Counted from the first letter of the stretch, positions 1 through 8,769 are shown. The stretch is DNA of 37,813 nt from Candidatus Obscuribacter sp. (GCA_021772155.1 JADYXS010000556.1:1-37813); one strand, 5' to 3'. Notes: generated by a model from the sequence alone, not told the origin. Translations and numbers: made by a program.

Positions 1-361
1 AGAGCCCATTGCGCTCATCTCCGAAGACGAAGGCGATTTTATTGCTTGTTGCTTTTCCTGCCACTTCCAGCGACACATCGTCCAAACAAACTGGCTCAAT
101 ATCTCGTTGGTGCCCGGAGGTGGTGCCCAAGGCGAAGGAGATATCTTTAAGGGCATCATCCAAAGATTCGAATATCTCAGCTTGTTTCAAAATATCGAAT
201 GCGCCGACTGCCATTTTTCGCGCCTCGGCATCTTTGTATGTACGTGGCGGATCAACAAGCCGCAAGTTAAGGAAGCCGAAATTTTTTAGAACACGCGCTG
301 TGGAACCTATGTTGCCTAGATAAACCGGCCGCACCAGCACAAAAAATACATTGTCTCGCAC
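1..361 (-). CDS. TrmH/SpoU-family RNA methyltransferase, 3' part missing
   Basis: The frame is open from a GTG at 361 to the window edge, giving about 120 N-terminal residues; the C-terminal half lies outside. A GGAGG at 366-370 on the minus strand, 4 nt before the GTG, fixes the start. The protein begins VRDNVFFVLVRPVYLGNIGS, which matches the first SpoU motif (GNIG-x-x-ARV-x-K-N-F-G), and ends at the window edge with FGDERNGL, the second motif (FG-x-E-x-x-GL). SPOUT enzymes of this family 2'-O-methylate tRNA or rRNA with S-adenosylmethionine. An N-terminus without an extra RNA-binding domain resembles TrmJ-type enzymes, but the target cannot be read from this fragment. It is transcribed divergently from the TPR gene at 397 with only 35 bp between them. 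Confidence 0.9.
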   Translation of the reverse strand, partial: MRDNVFFVLVRPVYLGNIGSTARVLKNFGFLNLRLVDPPRTYKDAEARKMAVGAFDILKQAEIFESLDDALKDISFALGTTSGHQRDIEPVCLDDVSLEVAGKATSNKIAFVFGDERNGL

Positions 362-396
362 GAAACCTCCCAGCGATAAATCACGACTGCACAGCC

Positions 397-1185
397 ATGA
401 GATTCCAGAAGAAGTTAGCACATATCCTTAGCTTCGTTTGCTCCATGTTACTGAGCACAATGCCGGCTTTGTCTGCCGATAAGGGCATTGTGAAGATTCT
501 GCGCAGCAAGGGTGATAACTGCGCTATTGAACAGATATGGCTTTCGGAGTTAAAGGATTTGCAGACTTCGGAAGTTGGAGATGCCAAACAGAAAGCTGTC
601 AATCAATCCAAACTCTTTGAGGTTCTCCGGGAGTTAATCCGAGTGGAAGTAGTGTTGAATAAGCTGCCCGAGGCGGAAGCATATGCCAGACGTGCGTTGG
701 AGCTGACGCACCAACCGGGTTTTCATGTCGTTGATACGTTGTGGATGCAACATGAGCTGGCTCAACTTGAGGAAGTGCAAATGCGCGCCTGCGAAGCAGG
801 ACAAAACTATTCAGCAGAGCTGGCTTTAAGGCTGAAAACCCATGGCGAATTGAACCCGCTTAGTCTTCATAGTTGGCGTGATCTTGCGCTCAACCTGGAA
901 TCCCAAGAAAACTACTGCGGGGCCTATTTGGCATTACTGCAGGAATTGACAATCCTACAGAAGGTGGAGGGACCGAGTCATTTCGGGCTGGCAGGAATCT
1001 ATATGGATCTGGGTCGCCTTTCCTACAAGCTTAATAACCTAGAGCGATCGGTAATTCTCTACAAGAAAGCGTTATCCCTTCTATGCTGTGATCCCGTCGG
1101 CAACAAGTTGATGATTAACCAAGCGCAGCGTGAACTTCGTCGTTCTAACACCAGGCTGGCATCCGGAAACTGTCCTATGAATTGA
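397..1185 (+). CDS. Secreted TPR-repeat protein
   Basis: A 262-residue protein with an N-terminal signal peptide (MRFQKKLAHILSFVCSMLLS, cleavage probably after LSA near residue 27). The mature part is alpha-helical with TPR-like units: residues about 70-105 (LRVE..LNKLPEAEAYARRALEL) and about 205-235 (MDLGRLSYKLNNLERSVILYKKALSL) carry the usual small/aromatic spacing, with weaker helices between. TPRs are protein-interaction scaffolds, so it is probably a periplasmic adaptor; no enzyme motif is visible. No good Shine-Dalgarno precedes the ATG. Its 3' end overlaps the 3' end of the convergent VirB6-like gene by 11 bp. The specific role is unknown. Confidence 0.72.
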   Translation: MRFQKKLAHILSFVCSMLLSTMPALSADKGIVKILRSKGDNCAIEQIWLSELKDLQTSEVGDAKQKAVNQSKLFEVLRELIRVEVVLNKLPEAEAYARRALELTHQPGFHVVDTLWMQHELAQLEEVQMRACEAGQNYSAELALRLKTHGELNPLSLHSWRDLALNLESQENYCGAYLALLQELTILQKVEGPSHFGLAGIYMDLGRLSYKLNNLERSVILYKKALSLLCCDPVGNKLMINQAQRELRRSNTRLASGNCPMN

Positions 1186-4100
1186 GCCAGGAGCCTGCAC
1201 CTTGTTGAATCGCTTCCATATCCTCAGGCGTTAATCCTTGAGTTTTTCGGTATCTGTTTCTTGTGGTACCGGCAGCAATGCTCATTGTGTCCAGCCGTGA
1301 AACGCTCTCTGTTCGCGGAACATCCTCAAAGGAGGATGGGACTTCCGTTTGTTTAGGCGGTGCCGAAAGGGTCTGTCCTCTGTCCATTCCCGAAAGCGGA
1401 CAGCCTGCTCCGCGTAGTGCACTAGATATACGGCTTTGCGGTTGTTGCGCGATCGCCGGAGCTTCAGCTCTGGACGGTTCTTGTGTAGCGGGCGAGGGCT
1501 GGGTATGGGTGTCCGAAGAACTGCGGGACGTTGCAGCGTGCTGTTCAAGCACTAGAGGCTGCTGAGCGATCGAATTGGGCGATGAACGGGCCATTCCAGC
1601 ATGAGGCGTCTGCTCCTGGTATGTGGTAGCGGGAGCCGGAGCTGGAGCCGAGCTGTAGTTCGATGAGTAGTTCATCGGGATAATCGCCATTGGCGGACCA
1701 CTATGGTAATCAGCTGGGCTTGATTGGGCAGTGTAGGCGGGCGAGGAATATTGTTGGTGCGGGGCAGCTGACTGTTGTATTGCGTCGGGAGCACTTTGTT
1801 GGAGGACGTGCCCAACTGTTTGACTAATTGAAGATGCGGAATACTGGGCGAATTGAGTCGTTGATTGGGCCGCTTGCGTGACCACAGCCTGCACTTCCGA
1901 CGGTACAAAGTGACTGGCTGAAGGTTGCGCATATTGTGCAAATGATGCCGGCTGCTGCTGGACCGATGTAGAAGATCCGTAAGAAGGACTCGGAGCCTCC
2001 GGGAGTTGGATAGCTGATGCTATTGGTTGGCTGATCGAAGACTGCGCAGAGGAACCTGCGGACTGGCTAATCGATGGGGCCACAGGCTGCATTCCCGGTA
2101 CTGGAGCCTGGTTGACTGAGGCGTATTGTGCAGATGAAGTTGTCGACTGGTCTATCGATGTGACGTAAGGTTGGATCGCTGATGCTGACGCTTGTGCGTA
2201 GGACGTAGATGTTCCTGCTGACTGATCAACTGAAGTGCCGTAAGATTGCATTCCCGGTATTGGCGCCTGGTTGACTGAGGCGTATTGTGCAGATGAAGCT
2301 GACGACTGGTCTGCCGATGTCACGTACGGTTGGATCGCCGATGCTGACGCTTGTGCGTAGGACGTAGATGTACCTGCCGACTGATCAACTGAAGTGCCGT
2401 AAGATTGCATTCCCGGTATTGGTGCCTGGTTGGCTGAGGCGTATTGTGCAGATGAAGCTGACGACTGATCTGCCGATGTCACAGTGGATTGGATTGCTGA
2501 AGCTGCTGCCTGGTTAACTGACTGGAGTGCATAGGAGCCAGATGATGACGCGGATTGATCAATCGATCCACCGACAGACTGGATGGCTGATGATGCAGAC
2601 TGACTGATTGAAGACGACGTGGCCTGCGCAACTGAACCGGGGTCAATCGAGCCACCAACAGACTGGATGGCTGATGCTGCAGACTGACTGATTGATGAAG
2701 ACGCATCTCGCGCGAATGAAACTGGGTCGGCCGATCCACCCAGTGACTGGATGGCTGACGCTACAGGCTGACTGATTGATGAAGACGCGGACTGTGCAAA
2801 TGAATTAGTGTCAATCGGTCCGCCCAGAGATTGGATCGCTGATGCTACGGGCTGACTGATTGACGAAGACGCGGACTGTGCAAATGAATTAGTGTCAATC
2901 GGTCCGCCCAGAGATTGGATCGCTGATGCTACGGGCTGGCCAAATGATGAAGGTGCGGATTGTGAGACTGAAACTGCCGACTGGTCAATTGATGCACCAA
3001 AAGGTTGAATGGCAGATGCAATTGCCTGGCTAATCGGAGGGGCATTTTGAGCGATCGACGCAGCCGACTGGTCGACTGATGCACCAACAGATTGAAGGGC
3101 TGAAACCACCGGTCCATTAATGGACGAGGCAGTGTCTTGGGCAATCGACGCGGCCTGGTCGATCATGCTGAGAGGAGGTTGACCCGCCGCATTTATCGCT
3201 TGTTCGGCGATACTCACAGGCGCCTGAATCAACGATCCTGCTAATTGATTTATAGCGCCTCCGGCTGAAATTGAACCGATATTTTGTTCGACAGATAGCG
3301 GCGATCCTGCCGTCGTTGCCGTGTTCAACAGTCCGGCTCCAATCATCGGCGGACCGCCGGCTGCTTCCAGTGCGGCACCCAATTGACTCAGCGGTGTGCC
3401 TTGACCAGTCGCATCAGAAAGAGCGGTCAGCGGTGAGCCTAGCCCTGATGTCGTGGCGCCTAGAGGTTGTGACATGCCTGGTAATCCGGCGATGCTTTCC
3501 AGTGTTGACAAAGCTCCATTTGGAAGAGCACTGAGTCCCTGACCGCTACGTTCTGATTGTTCGGTCAAGGCGGCTTGCGATGATTGCAGTGCTAAATTAG
3601 TAACCGAGCCAAGTCCCTCTTTTGAATTTTGAAGAGAGCTTCCGAGCATACCTGGTATCACATTTGGCTGATTCAGCCCCTGCGCAGCGGCAAATAGCGC
3701 AACCCCAAAATCGACATTCGAGAGCGGTGGCGCTGTGGTTGCCAGTTGCCCTAGCTCGGAGCCCATTCGACTAACTAGAGGTTCAGCAAAAGATGTTCCC
3801 CCTGCCACCGATGATGGTGGCTTAGAAACGTCGGTAAAATCAAGGGGTACCGCGCTGTTAAGCTGCGCTACTTGCATGGTTGCCATGTCTGATGATGCAC
3901 CGCCAATTCCCGCGCTGCGATCCATTCCAGCAAGTGCAATTCCGCCTCCGCTTTCGCCGCCACCAACGGCTCCGGCTGATCCGCTACCACCACTTAGCAC
4001 CGTGCCTGAATCGATTCCACTCGGGCCGCCGCCAGATTGCGCTCCTGGAGCACTTGCAGGCGCACCTTGGCTTCCGCCGCCGGATTTGCCAGCAGCCGCC

Positions 4101-5719
4101 TTGCTCCCTCCGCCCTGAGCGGAGTTTGCCTTCATACTGCCGCTCAACGCTGCACCAACTGCATTGGCTTGAGCACCGGCTGCGGCAACGGCTCCAGAGA
4201 AATCGAATGCGCACTTAACAGACACAGTAGCAAGTGTATTGAGCGCGGTCATCATCACCGTGCCTGTCTCATCGTATCCACGGAAGCAAGCCATAAGTAG
4301 AATTGTGGTATTCCACATCAAGCTCCAGAAGCACAAGGTAACGCAACCTTCTATCCAGCTTGGAAGCGCATCGCGAAGCACCTTCATCGGCCATACCCAA
4401 AGGGCAGCAACAATTGGCCCCATGAACCAAAGGTAGTAGAGATAAACGGTCTGGAATGCGCAGAGTCCGTTCCACGCGCATGTCAGCGCAGCGTTCATGC
4501 CGTTAAAGGCCAATCGAGCGGCGACCACAGAAATCGGTAGAGCCTCGTCAACGCGATCCGCAGGTGCGATGTACAGTGGAACGCATGGATCCTCTATCTT
4601 TGTTGAAAACAGTTGCCCTTCGACTTTTGCAAACACAGTCTTGGACTGAGGAAGCAATTGACCCATTTTAGCGGTCGGCACGTCGTAGGTACCGCGGTTC
4701 TCGCTTTCCTGGCGCACTGGAAATGCACGCACTTCGGCGCAGATGGCCGATTTGTACATGTCATCGTTGAAGATCGCCTTGTACTCGTTTTGAATCGTTA
4801 AAGTCAGGCTATTCGAAACGTCGATACCATAATTCAGCACCAGGCACGTTGCTGGAATAAGAAAGATCGCGATGATTGACCGGAGGATGCCTTCGAACGG
4901 TTCCGTCTGCTCAACAACCGGATTTCCGGCAGCGACGATCGCTTTAACCTGGGCAAGCATTGCTCCTGGTAAAAGCAATAACAGTGCAATTGGGATAAAG
5001 AGCCTATCGCGAACGTTGATCCATTGGGTTGCAGTAGTAAAGTTTGTGAGGTAATTAGAACAAAAATCAATAGCGCTATTTGCCTGGGTCCGAGTTAGCT
5101 CTGCTAGAGCATTTCCCATCTGTGTATTTTGTGCTTGCTGAGTGGCTTTGCTGACTCCGATCCAACGCTCGGGGTCGCTTACCTTGCCGAGCAATATGTC
5201 GTTGGCGATGGAAGTGTTGATGTAATCCGCGGAGTCTGTCAGATGATAACCTGTTAGCGGTGGACAGTGAGCGTACATCTCCTGTTCCTGAGCGCGACTT
5301 GCAACTGGGAACATGACTGTCGCAAGCGGTAGCATCGGAACTTCGGAATAGAGCATGCCATTTAGGTTGGCGCCCATGATCATTCCGGGCATCGCTGATC
5401 CCTTTTCGTCGCGGATGTCAGTGCCGCCAAACCCGTAACTTGGCTGCGTCGAGGCTCTGGCGCCGGCGCCTTCTGCGCTCATCAAATAGCTGTATCGGCG
5501 TTCTTGCATCCCTTCGACGCTGTCATTTTTATTTGCGCCACCGGCACCACCGCCAGCGCCACCCTTACCTTTACCGGCACCACCGGCACCAATTCCGGTA
5601 CCGACACCGGCACCACCACCCGAGGAACCGCCTGGGAGCGACGGCGCGGAAAATGTGGCTGGTGCCACCAGAAAAGAAACACCAAGAACAACTAGTAAGA
5701 GCAACTGTTTTGGTAACAT
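1175..5719 (-). CDS. Giant VirB6/TrbL-like polytopic membrane protein with Ser/Ala/Gln repeat tail
   Basis: The open frame extends to 5893, but I start it at ATG 5719 (1514 residues) because a signal peptide begins there (MLPKQLLLLVVLGVSFLVAP) and the predicted promoter lies at 5757-5810, inside the longer frame. Order: signal peptide 1-25; Gly-rich linker 29-62; domain shared with the upstream paralog (LTDSADYIN at 160-168); membrane segments about 239-258, 280-300, 425-443 and 458-478; tail from about 520 to the end. The block MGPIVAALWVWP followed by SWIEG (GP 434-435, W455) resembles the Gly-Pro plus Trp core of VirB6/TrbL channel proteins of type IV secretion systems. The tail is Ser/Ala/Gln-rich with 53- and 28-residue tandem repeats and is probably disordered. 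Paralog of the gene at 5937-8078. No other core secretion-system gene is certain nearby, so function is inferred. Confidence 0.72.
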   Translation of the reverse strand: MLPKQLLLLVVLGVSFLVAPATFSAPSLPGGSSGGGAGVGTGIGAGGAGKGKGGAGGGAGGANKNDSVEGMQERRYSYLMSAEGAGARASTQPSYGFGGTDIRDEKGSAMPGMIMGANLNGMLYSEVPMLPLATVMFPVASRAQEQEMYAHCPPLTGYHLTDSADYINTSIANDILLGKVSDPERWIGVSKATQQAQNTQMGNALAELTRTQANSAIDFCSNYLTNFTTATQWINVRDRLFIPIALLLLLPGAMLAQVKAIVAAGNPVVEQTEPFEGILRSIIAIFLIPATCLVLNYGIDVSNSLTLTIQNEYKAIFNDDMYKSAICAEVRAFPVRQESENRGTYDVPTAKMGQLLPQSKTVFAKVEGQLFSTKIEDPCVPLYIAPADRVDEALPISVVAARLAFNGMNAALTCAWNGLCAFQTVYLYYLWFMGPIVAALWVWPMKVLRDALPSWIEGCVTLCFWSLMWNTTILLMACFRGYDETGTVMMTALNTLATVSVKCAFDFSGAVAAAGAQANAVGAALSGSMKANSAQGGGSKAAAGKSGGGSQGAPASAPGAQSGGGPSGIDSGTVLSGGSGSAGAVGGGESGGGIALAGMDRSAGIGGASSDMATMQVAQLNSAVPLDFTDVSKPPSSVAGGTSFAEPLVSRMGSELGQLATTAPPLSNVDFGVALFAAAQGLNQPNVIPGMLGSSLQNSKEGLGSVTNLALQSSQAALTEQSERSGQGLSALPNGALSTLESIAGLPGMSQPLGATTSGLGSPLTALSDATGQGTPLSQLGAALEAAGGPPMIGAGLLNTATTAGSPLSVEQNIGSISAGGAINQLAGSLIQAPVSIAEQAINAAGQPPLSMIDQAASIAQDTASSINGPVVSALQSVGASVDQSAASIAQNAPPISQAIASAIQPFGASIDQSAVSVSQSAPSSFGQPVASAIQSLGGPIDTNSFAQSASSSISQPVASAIQSLGGPIDTNSFAQSASSSISQPVASAIQSLGGSADPVSFARDASSSISQSAASAIQSVGGSIDPGSVAQATSSSISQSASSAIQSVGGSIDQSASSSGSYALQSVNQAAASAIQSTVTSADQSSASSAQYASANQAPIPGMQSYGTSVDQSAGTSTSYAQASASAIQPYVTSADQSSASSAQYASVNQAPIPGMQSYGTSVDQSAGTSTSYAQASASAIQPYVTSIDQSTTSSAQYASVNQAPVPGMQPVAPSISQSAGSSAQSSISQPIASAIQLPEAPSPSYGSSTSVQQQPASFAQYAQPSASHFVPSEVQAVVTQAAQSTTQFAQYSASSISQTVGHVLQQSAPDAIQQSAAPHQQYSSPAYTAQSSPADYHSGPPMAIIPMNYSSNYSSAPAPAPATTYQEQTPHAGMARSSPNSIAQQPLVLEQHAATSRSSSDTHTQPSPATQEPSRAEAPAIAQQPQSRISSALRGAGCPLSGMDRGQTLSAPPKQTEVPSSFEDVPRTESVSRLDTMSIAAGTTRNRYRKTQGLTPEDMEAIQQGAGSWLNS
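2111..2480 (-). repeat. 159-bp in-frame tandem repeat (53 aa unit)
   Basis: The sequence GTTGACTGAGGCGTATTGTG recurs at 2111 and 2270, and with one change (GTTGGCTGAGG) at 2429, a constant 159-bp period. There are two full near-identical units and part of a third, all within the tail of the VirB6-like protein. Each unit encodes 53 residues rich in Ser, Ala, Gln and Tyr (contains NQAPIPGMQSYGTSVDQSAG). Near-identity at DNA level suggests recent duplication and a potential for copy-number change. Confidence 0.9.
2560..2945 (-). repeat. 84-bp in-frame tandem repeats (28 aa unit)
   Basis: GTGTCAATCGGTCCGCCCAG occurs at 2808 and again at 2892, exactly 84 bp apart, with the intervening sequence nearly identical. 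More diverged units extend towards 2560. Each encodes 28 residues of the type SSSISQPVASAIQSLGGPID. The period is a multiple of three, so gain or loss of units keeps the reading frame. Confidence 0.88.
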
Positions 5720-5756
5720 GCGGTACACCAATTGGTAAAATTTGCGGTTGTCAGTA

Positions 5757-5810
5757 ATTTTAATGGCCCAGTGTGTGGGAAACGTGAGAGCTTTGTGAAG
5801 GAGCTGTGAA
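5757..5810 (-). promoter_or_regulatory. PhoB-like 11-bp direct-repeat promoter of the giant VirB6-like gene
   Basis: On the plus strand GTGTG, GTGAG, GTGAA and GTGAA start at 5773, 5784, 5795 and 5806, exactly 11 bp apart. Read on the minus strand this is TTCACA-N5, TTCACA-N5, CTCACG-N5, CACACA. Ten nt after the last unit is TAAAAT (5762-5757), a plausible -10. Head-to-tail 11-bp repeats ending 10 bp before a -10 are typical of boxes bound by PhoB/OmpR-family activators. Predicted transcription begins near 5750, leaving a leader of about 30 nt to the ATG at 5719. Confidence 0.72.
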
Positions 5811-5936
5811 TTTAGCAGCCGGACCCGTGGAGCTGGCGCCATGCAAGCTTCCTGGTGACCTAGTGGAAAAGCGGATGGGAAGCACGCGCCCACTTCGGAA
5901 GGATCCCAGCGCTAACTCAACATTGATCGACCGCTA

Positions 5937-8078
5937 CTACTTTCCTGATAACGGCGGAGGTTGGCTAGATGGACGAGTCGTGGGGCCCGGTTTGGTTCCA
6001 GCTTGAGATGTGGACGGCGTTGCGCCTTGTCCTTTGTCTTCGCGAGGCGCACCATGGTTCTCATAGTTCCCTGTTTGAGGCGGTGCCTTTTGACCGTTCG
6101 ATGCTCCATCATTATTGCTGCCAGTATTGCTCGTTTGCTGTGGAGCTGCCTGAGTACTGGCCATCGACGAGCCTTTTGGCCGCTCGCCATCGGAGCCGAT
6201 GGTGGCATAGCCAGGACGGCCACCACCCTTGACCATGTTCTGGGCTTTCTGCTGCGACTCTTTCTCGGCCTTGTCCATCACTTGTTGCACGAATCGGCCT
6301 GGACGGAAGTCGAAAGGCTGAAAAGGAACGGCGCCCATGAGCATCGTGAAGGCCGAAAAGACGATCATTTCAAATGGGCTGTTGATGTGGTATTGACCGA
6401 TGTCATTTAACCAGAAGATACGCACATTCATGCACAGAAGGATCATGCACCACCAAAAGCGCCACAGCGACAGTGTAACTACGCCGTCAACCCAGCTTGC
6501 AAAGGCATTCTTGAAAGGAGCAGTTTGTGGCCACGCATAGAAGGCTGCTGCAATTGGTCCAAGCAACATCAGGTAGCACATCATCATTGTCTGAAACTGC
6601 AGCAAGATCGAAACTATTGAGCAGTCCAGCATATTGATGGTGTTGAAGGCTAACTGCATCTGCGTGCTCATTCGCGATTGTACTTCTGGCTGAGCATCAG
6701 CTCCGGGGACCGCCGCCGCTCTACCGCCGAATTGACTGGTTCCTGTACTGGACCCGGTACTTGGTTGTCCGGTTAGATTTCCGAGACTAGGGGCACCACT
6801 GGGGGCCGCCCCGTCTGCTCCACCAATGCCGAGGAACGATATGAACATTTTTGGCAGATTTCCGAAAAAGGACAGAATGCTTGACCAGAAACTGCCGGGC
6901 TCCACGACCACTTTGTCTTCTAGGGCAGGGTTGCGCCCGACCAGGTTTTCCCACTGTGGTGTCAATTGATTGGCAGAGTTTATGTCCGGCACGTCGTACA
7001 GTTGTGCATCTGTATAGGTCATGATCGCGACTGGATCTATTCCATAAGAGCAGATAACTTGGGTCATTGAGTTGCCGACATCGATTGAGTAACTGATTAT
7101 CAGCTGTGTTGCAGGAATAAGGAAAATTGCGATCATCGCGCGCAAGAGCCCCGGAATTGCTGATCCATAGTTGGTCTTTAGCCTGAAACCTTGACCGACC
7201 ATACTGTGGACTTGCGTAAGTACTGCGCCTGGTAGGACCAGCAACAAAGCCATCGGCAGAAAGAGCCTCTTATAGGCTTCTTGAACCATCCACGCTACTT
7301 CTTCGACGGTGCGTGTAGCGGATTTTATGTTTGGCTTCACAGCACCCGCTTCGTTGGCGACATTGAATAAGTTTCCGCGAATTTCGAGCACGGCTCCCGC
7401 GAACGCGACTTCAGCGGCTTGAGCTGCGGAGTTAGACATGTCTTGCTGCTGCGCCTGAGCCATAACTTCTGCCGTTTTTATCCAGCGGCTCGGACTTGTG
7501 AGCTGATCTACCAACTTCGCATTGGATGTGACCTTGTTGATGTAGTCGGCCGAATCAGTGAGCGGAATTCCGTACGTCATTGGTGCTTTGGTAAACGCTG
7601 CTTCGGCCGCAGCCTGACTGCCGAAACACTTGCCGACATCCAAACTGGTAACCATAGGTGGCATAGTATATTTAAAAAGATACGCGTATTCGTACTGCGA
7701 GGGCGGTCCGAAGTGAGACAGCAACTGCATTGGATATTTTAGTTCAGTAAGACCTGCAAGTGTGCTAGTTGGTGGATTACCAGCGTATGTCCCTGCTTGA
7801 GCTTCCACAGCCTGTTGGGGCGGTGCCTTCATCTCCACGCTACCGCGAACACCCGAGGAAGTCTTTCCGGAATGATGGTCCGGCGACAGCACCGTGCTTT
7901 CACTGGTGTTCCTTGAGCGTGGCCCCGGGTGATTTGCATCATCGAATAATTTCTGGTTTGGATAGGCCAATCCATGATGCTTTTGCAAATCTGCAACTGA
8001 GTTGGATGTACCTGCAAAGGCAGGTGTCACGCATAGCACGCAGTAAGCCGAAAAGGCAGTGAGAAGAAACTTCCACAT
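5937..8078 (-). CDS. VirB6/TrbL-like polytopic membrane protein
   Basis: A 713-residue protein starting with a signal peptide (MWKFLLTAFSAYCVLCVTPA, cleavage near AFAG). An N-terminal domain to about 260 includes LTDSADYIN (173-181), shared with the downstream paralog. Membrane segments lie at about 271-292, 311-333, 487-515, 532-556 and 570-585. The MLLGPIAAAFYAWP block (GP 507-508) followed by ASWVDG (W529) matches the core of VirB6/TrbL proteins, inner-membrane channel parts of type IV secretion or conjugation machines. The last 110 residues are Gln/Pro/Ser-rich. The two paralogs share the FIPIALLLLLPGA / FLPMALLLVLPGA and IAIFLIPAT segments, so one arose by duplication. The ribosome-binding site is weak. 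Its promoter has four 11-bp repeats and a hairpin leader. The family assignment rests on topology and short motifs, not a search. Confidence 0.72.
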   Translation of the reverse strand: MWKFLLTAFSAYCVLCVTPAFAGTSNSVADLQKHHGLAYPNQKLFDDANHPGPRSRNTSESTVLSPDHHSGKTSSGVRGSVEMKAPPQQAVEAQAGTYAGNPPTSTLAGLTELKYPMQLLSHFGPPSQYEYAYLFKYTMPPMVTSLDVGKCFGSQAAAEAAFTKAPMTYGIPLTDSADYINKVTSNAKLVDQLTSPSRWIKTAEVMAQAQQQDMSNSAAQAAEVAFAGAVLEIRGNLFNVANEAGAVKPNIKSATRTVEEVAWMVQEAYKRLFLPMALLLVLPGAVLTQVHSMVGQGFRLKTNYGSAIPGLLRAMIAIFLIPATQLIISYSIDVGNSMTQVICSYGIDPVAIMTYTDAQLYDVPDINSANQLTPQWENLVGRNPALEDKVVVEPGSFWSSILSFFGNLPKMFISFLGIGGADGAAPSGAPSLGNLTGQPSTGSSTGTSQFGGRAAAVPGADAQPEVQSRMSTQMQLAFNTINMLDCSIVSILLQFQTMMMCYLMLLGPIAAAFYAWPQTAPFKNAFASWVDGVVTLSLWRFWWCMILLCMNVRIFWLNDIGQYHINSPFEMIVFSAFTMLMGAVPFQPFDFRPGRFVQQVMDKAEKESQQKAQNMVKGGGRPGYATIGSDGERPKGSSMASTQAAPQQTSNTGSNNDGASNGQKAPPQTGNYENHGAPREDKGQGATPSTSQAGTKPGPTTRPSSQPPPLSGK

Positions 8079-8106
8079 GATGTTTTGGTTCTCGGGGAAT
8101 AGTAAA

Positions 8107-8162
8107 GAACGGCGGATTCCCTGATCATTCAGGCTGGACAGGACAAAGGATTACCGCCGTTC
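8107..8162 (-). promoter_or_regulatory. 5'-leader stem-loop of the VirB6-like gene (copy A)
   Basis: On the minus strand GAACGGCGG (8162-8154) pairs perfectly with CCGCCGTTC (8115-8107); the enclosed segment contains CCAGCCTGAA. The predicted start site is about 8163, so the hairpin would form the very 5' end of the transcript. A homologous hairpin with the same arms and the same loop decamer is at 8770-8822. It may stabilise the mRNA or control translation. Confidence 0.68.
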
Positions 8163-8169
8163 TGCAAGT

Positions 8170-8223
8170 ATTATGGTGATGCTTTGTGAGACTACCGTGA
8201 GCAATTTGTGAGTGAATAGTGAG
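8170..8223 (-). promoter_or_regulatory. PhoB-like direct-repeat promoter of the 713-aa VirB6-like gene
   Basis: GTGAG occurs on the plus strand at 8186, 8197, 8208 and 8219, four exact copies with an 11-bp period. On the minus strand they read CTCAC-N6 four times. Ten nt downstream is CATAAT (8175-8170), a -10 with one mismatch. Spacing is identical to the promoter at 5757-5810. This looks like an activator-dependent promoter with the box replacing the -35 element. Confidence 0.8.
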
Positions 8224-8334
8224 CCGCTTTACCAATCACCTTCCTTCGTGACAGCGCTGCTTTCAGATCGCTGGACAATTTTTGCGATTCTTCTTTTCGT
8301 AGAGGTTAACTGGGATAGCTTTCGAATCCCTGAT

Positions 8335-8622
8335 TCAATTGTCGTTGTTAACTAATGAAAGATGATGCAGAGTGTCCGGCATGCCGCCTGTGTGATTGGG
8401 ATTTGCGCTAGCGAGTTCATGTTTTGAATCGACAAATAGCTCTAGCGTGCCATAAACAGCTTCAACAGCCACGTCATGCACCTTCGAAGCGGCACTCCTG
8501 ATGTAAGCCAATACTGAGTAATCACGTGACTTAGCTATATCGTCAGACATGGCGGCGGTAGTACCATCCAGCTCGGGTCGAGTATCATCGGCCACTTCGC
8601 AATCGGTGATTTTGCTGCCCAT
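8335..8622 (-). CDS. Small protein of unknown function (95 aa)
   Basis: A 95-residue acidic, soluble protein beginning MGSKITDCEVADDTRPELDG. AAGGAGAGG a few nt before the ATG supports translation. No signal peptide, membrane segment or familiar motif is visible; the middle (SRDYSVLAYIRSAASKVHDVAVEAVYG) could form an amphipathic helix. It lies downstream of the duplicated repeat promoter at 8830-8861, suggesting shared control with the VirB6-like genes. A possible terminator hairpin (GGGAT-N9-ATCCC) follows near 8311-8329, without a clear T-run. I do not recognise the family. Confidence 0.55.
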   Translation of the reverse strand: MGSKITDCEVADDTRPELDGTTAAMSDDIAKSRDYSVLAYIRSAASKVHDVAVEAVYGTLELFVDSKHELASANPNHTGGMPDTLHHLSLVNNDN

Positions 8623-8743
8623 AAACCTCTCCTTGAAACGGATCGCTCCAGTAGCTGCTCCACACGATTCGTTGAACGCCGCCTCTGCAGCCAGTCGCCG
8701 ACCTGCCTGCTAAACCGTCAGGACTCACACAGTGATTCACCAT
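8585..8743 (-). CDS. Possible 52-aa leader ORF after the duplicated promoter
   Basis: The ATG at 8743 occupies the same place, relative to the duplicated promoter and leader, as the start codon of the 713-aa gene at 8078 (CATGAT context conserved in both). Downstream the reading frame is unrelated: 52 codons beginning MVNHCVSPDGLAG, ending at TGA inside the first codons of the 95-aa gene (38-nt overlap, different frame). It may be a translated leader, or an empty start left when the promoter was duplicated. No family is recognisable. Confidence 0.25.
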   Translation of the reverse strand: MVNHCVSPDGLAGRSATGCRGGVQRIVWSSYWSDPFQGEVYGQQNHRLRSGR

Positions 8744-8769
8744 GATTTTTGGTTTCGCGGGGTAGTAAT

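Noticed and set aside
2111-2945. CRISPR-like periodic repeats
   Set aside because: Units are contiguous and coding with 159- and 84-bp periods, without unique spacers; they are protein repeats.
3735-4118. 127-residue plus-strand frame, proline-rich
   Set aside because: Antisense shadow of the Gly/Ala/Ser-rich part of the VirB6-like protein; composition follows from the opposite strand.
5720-5893. N-terminal extension of the giant VirB6-like protein (start at 5893)
   Set aside because: It would put 58 residues before a clear signal peptide and would cover the predicted repeat-box promoter; the ATG at 5719 fits both.
8305-8335. tRNA T-arm-like sequence (GGGAT...TTCGAATCCC)
   Set aside because: No acceptor, D or anticodon arm can be fitted around it; it is better read as a small hairpin after the 95-aa gene.
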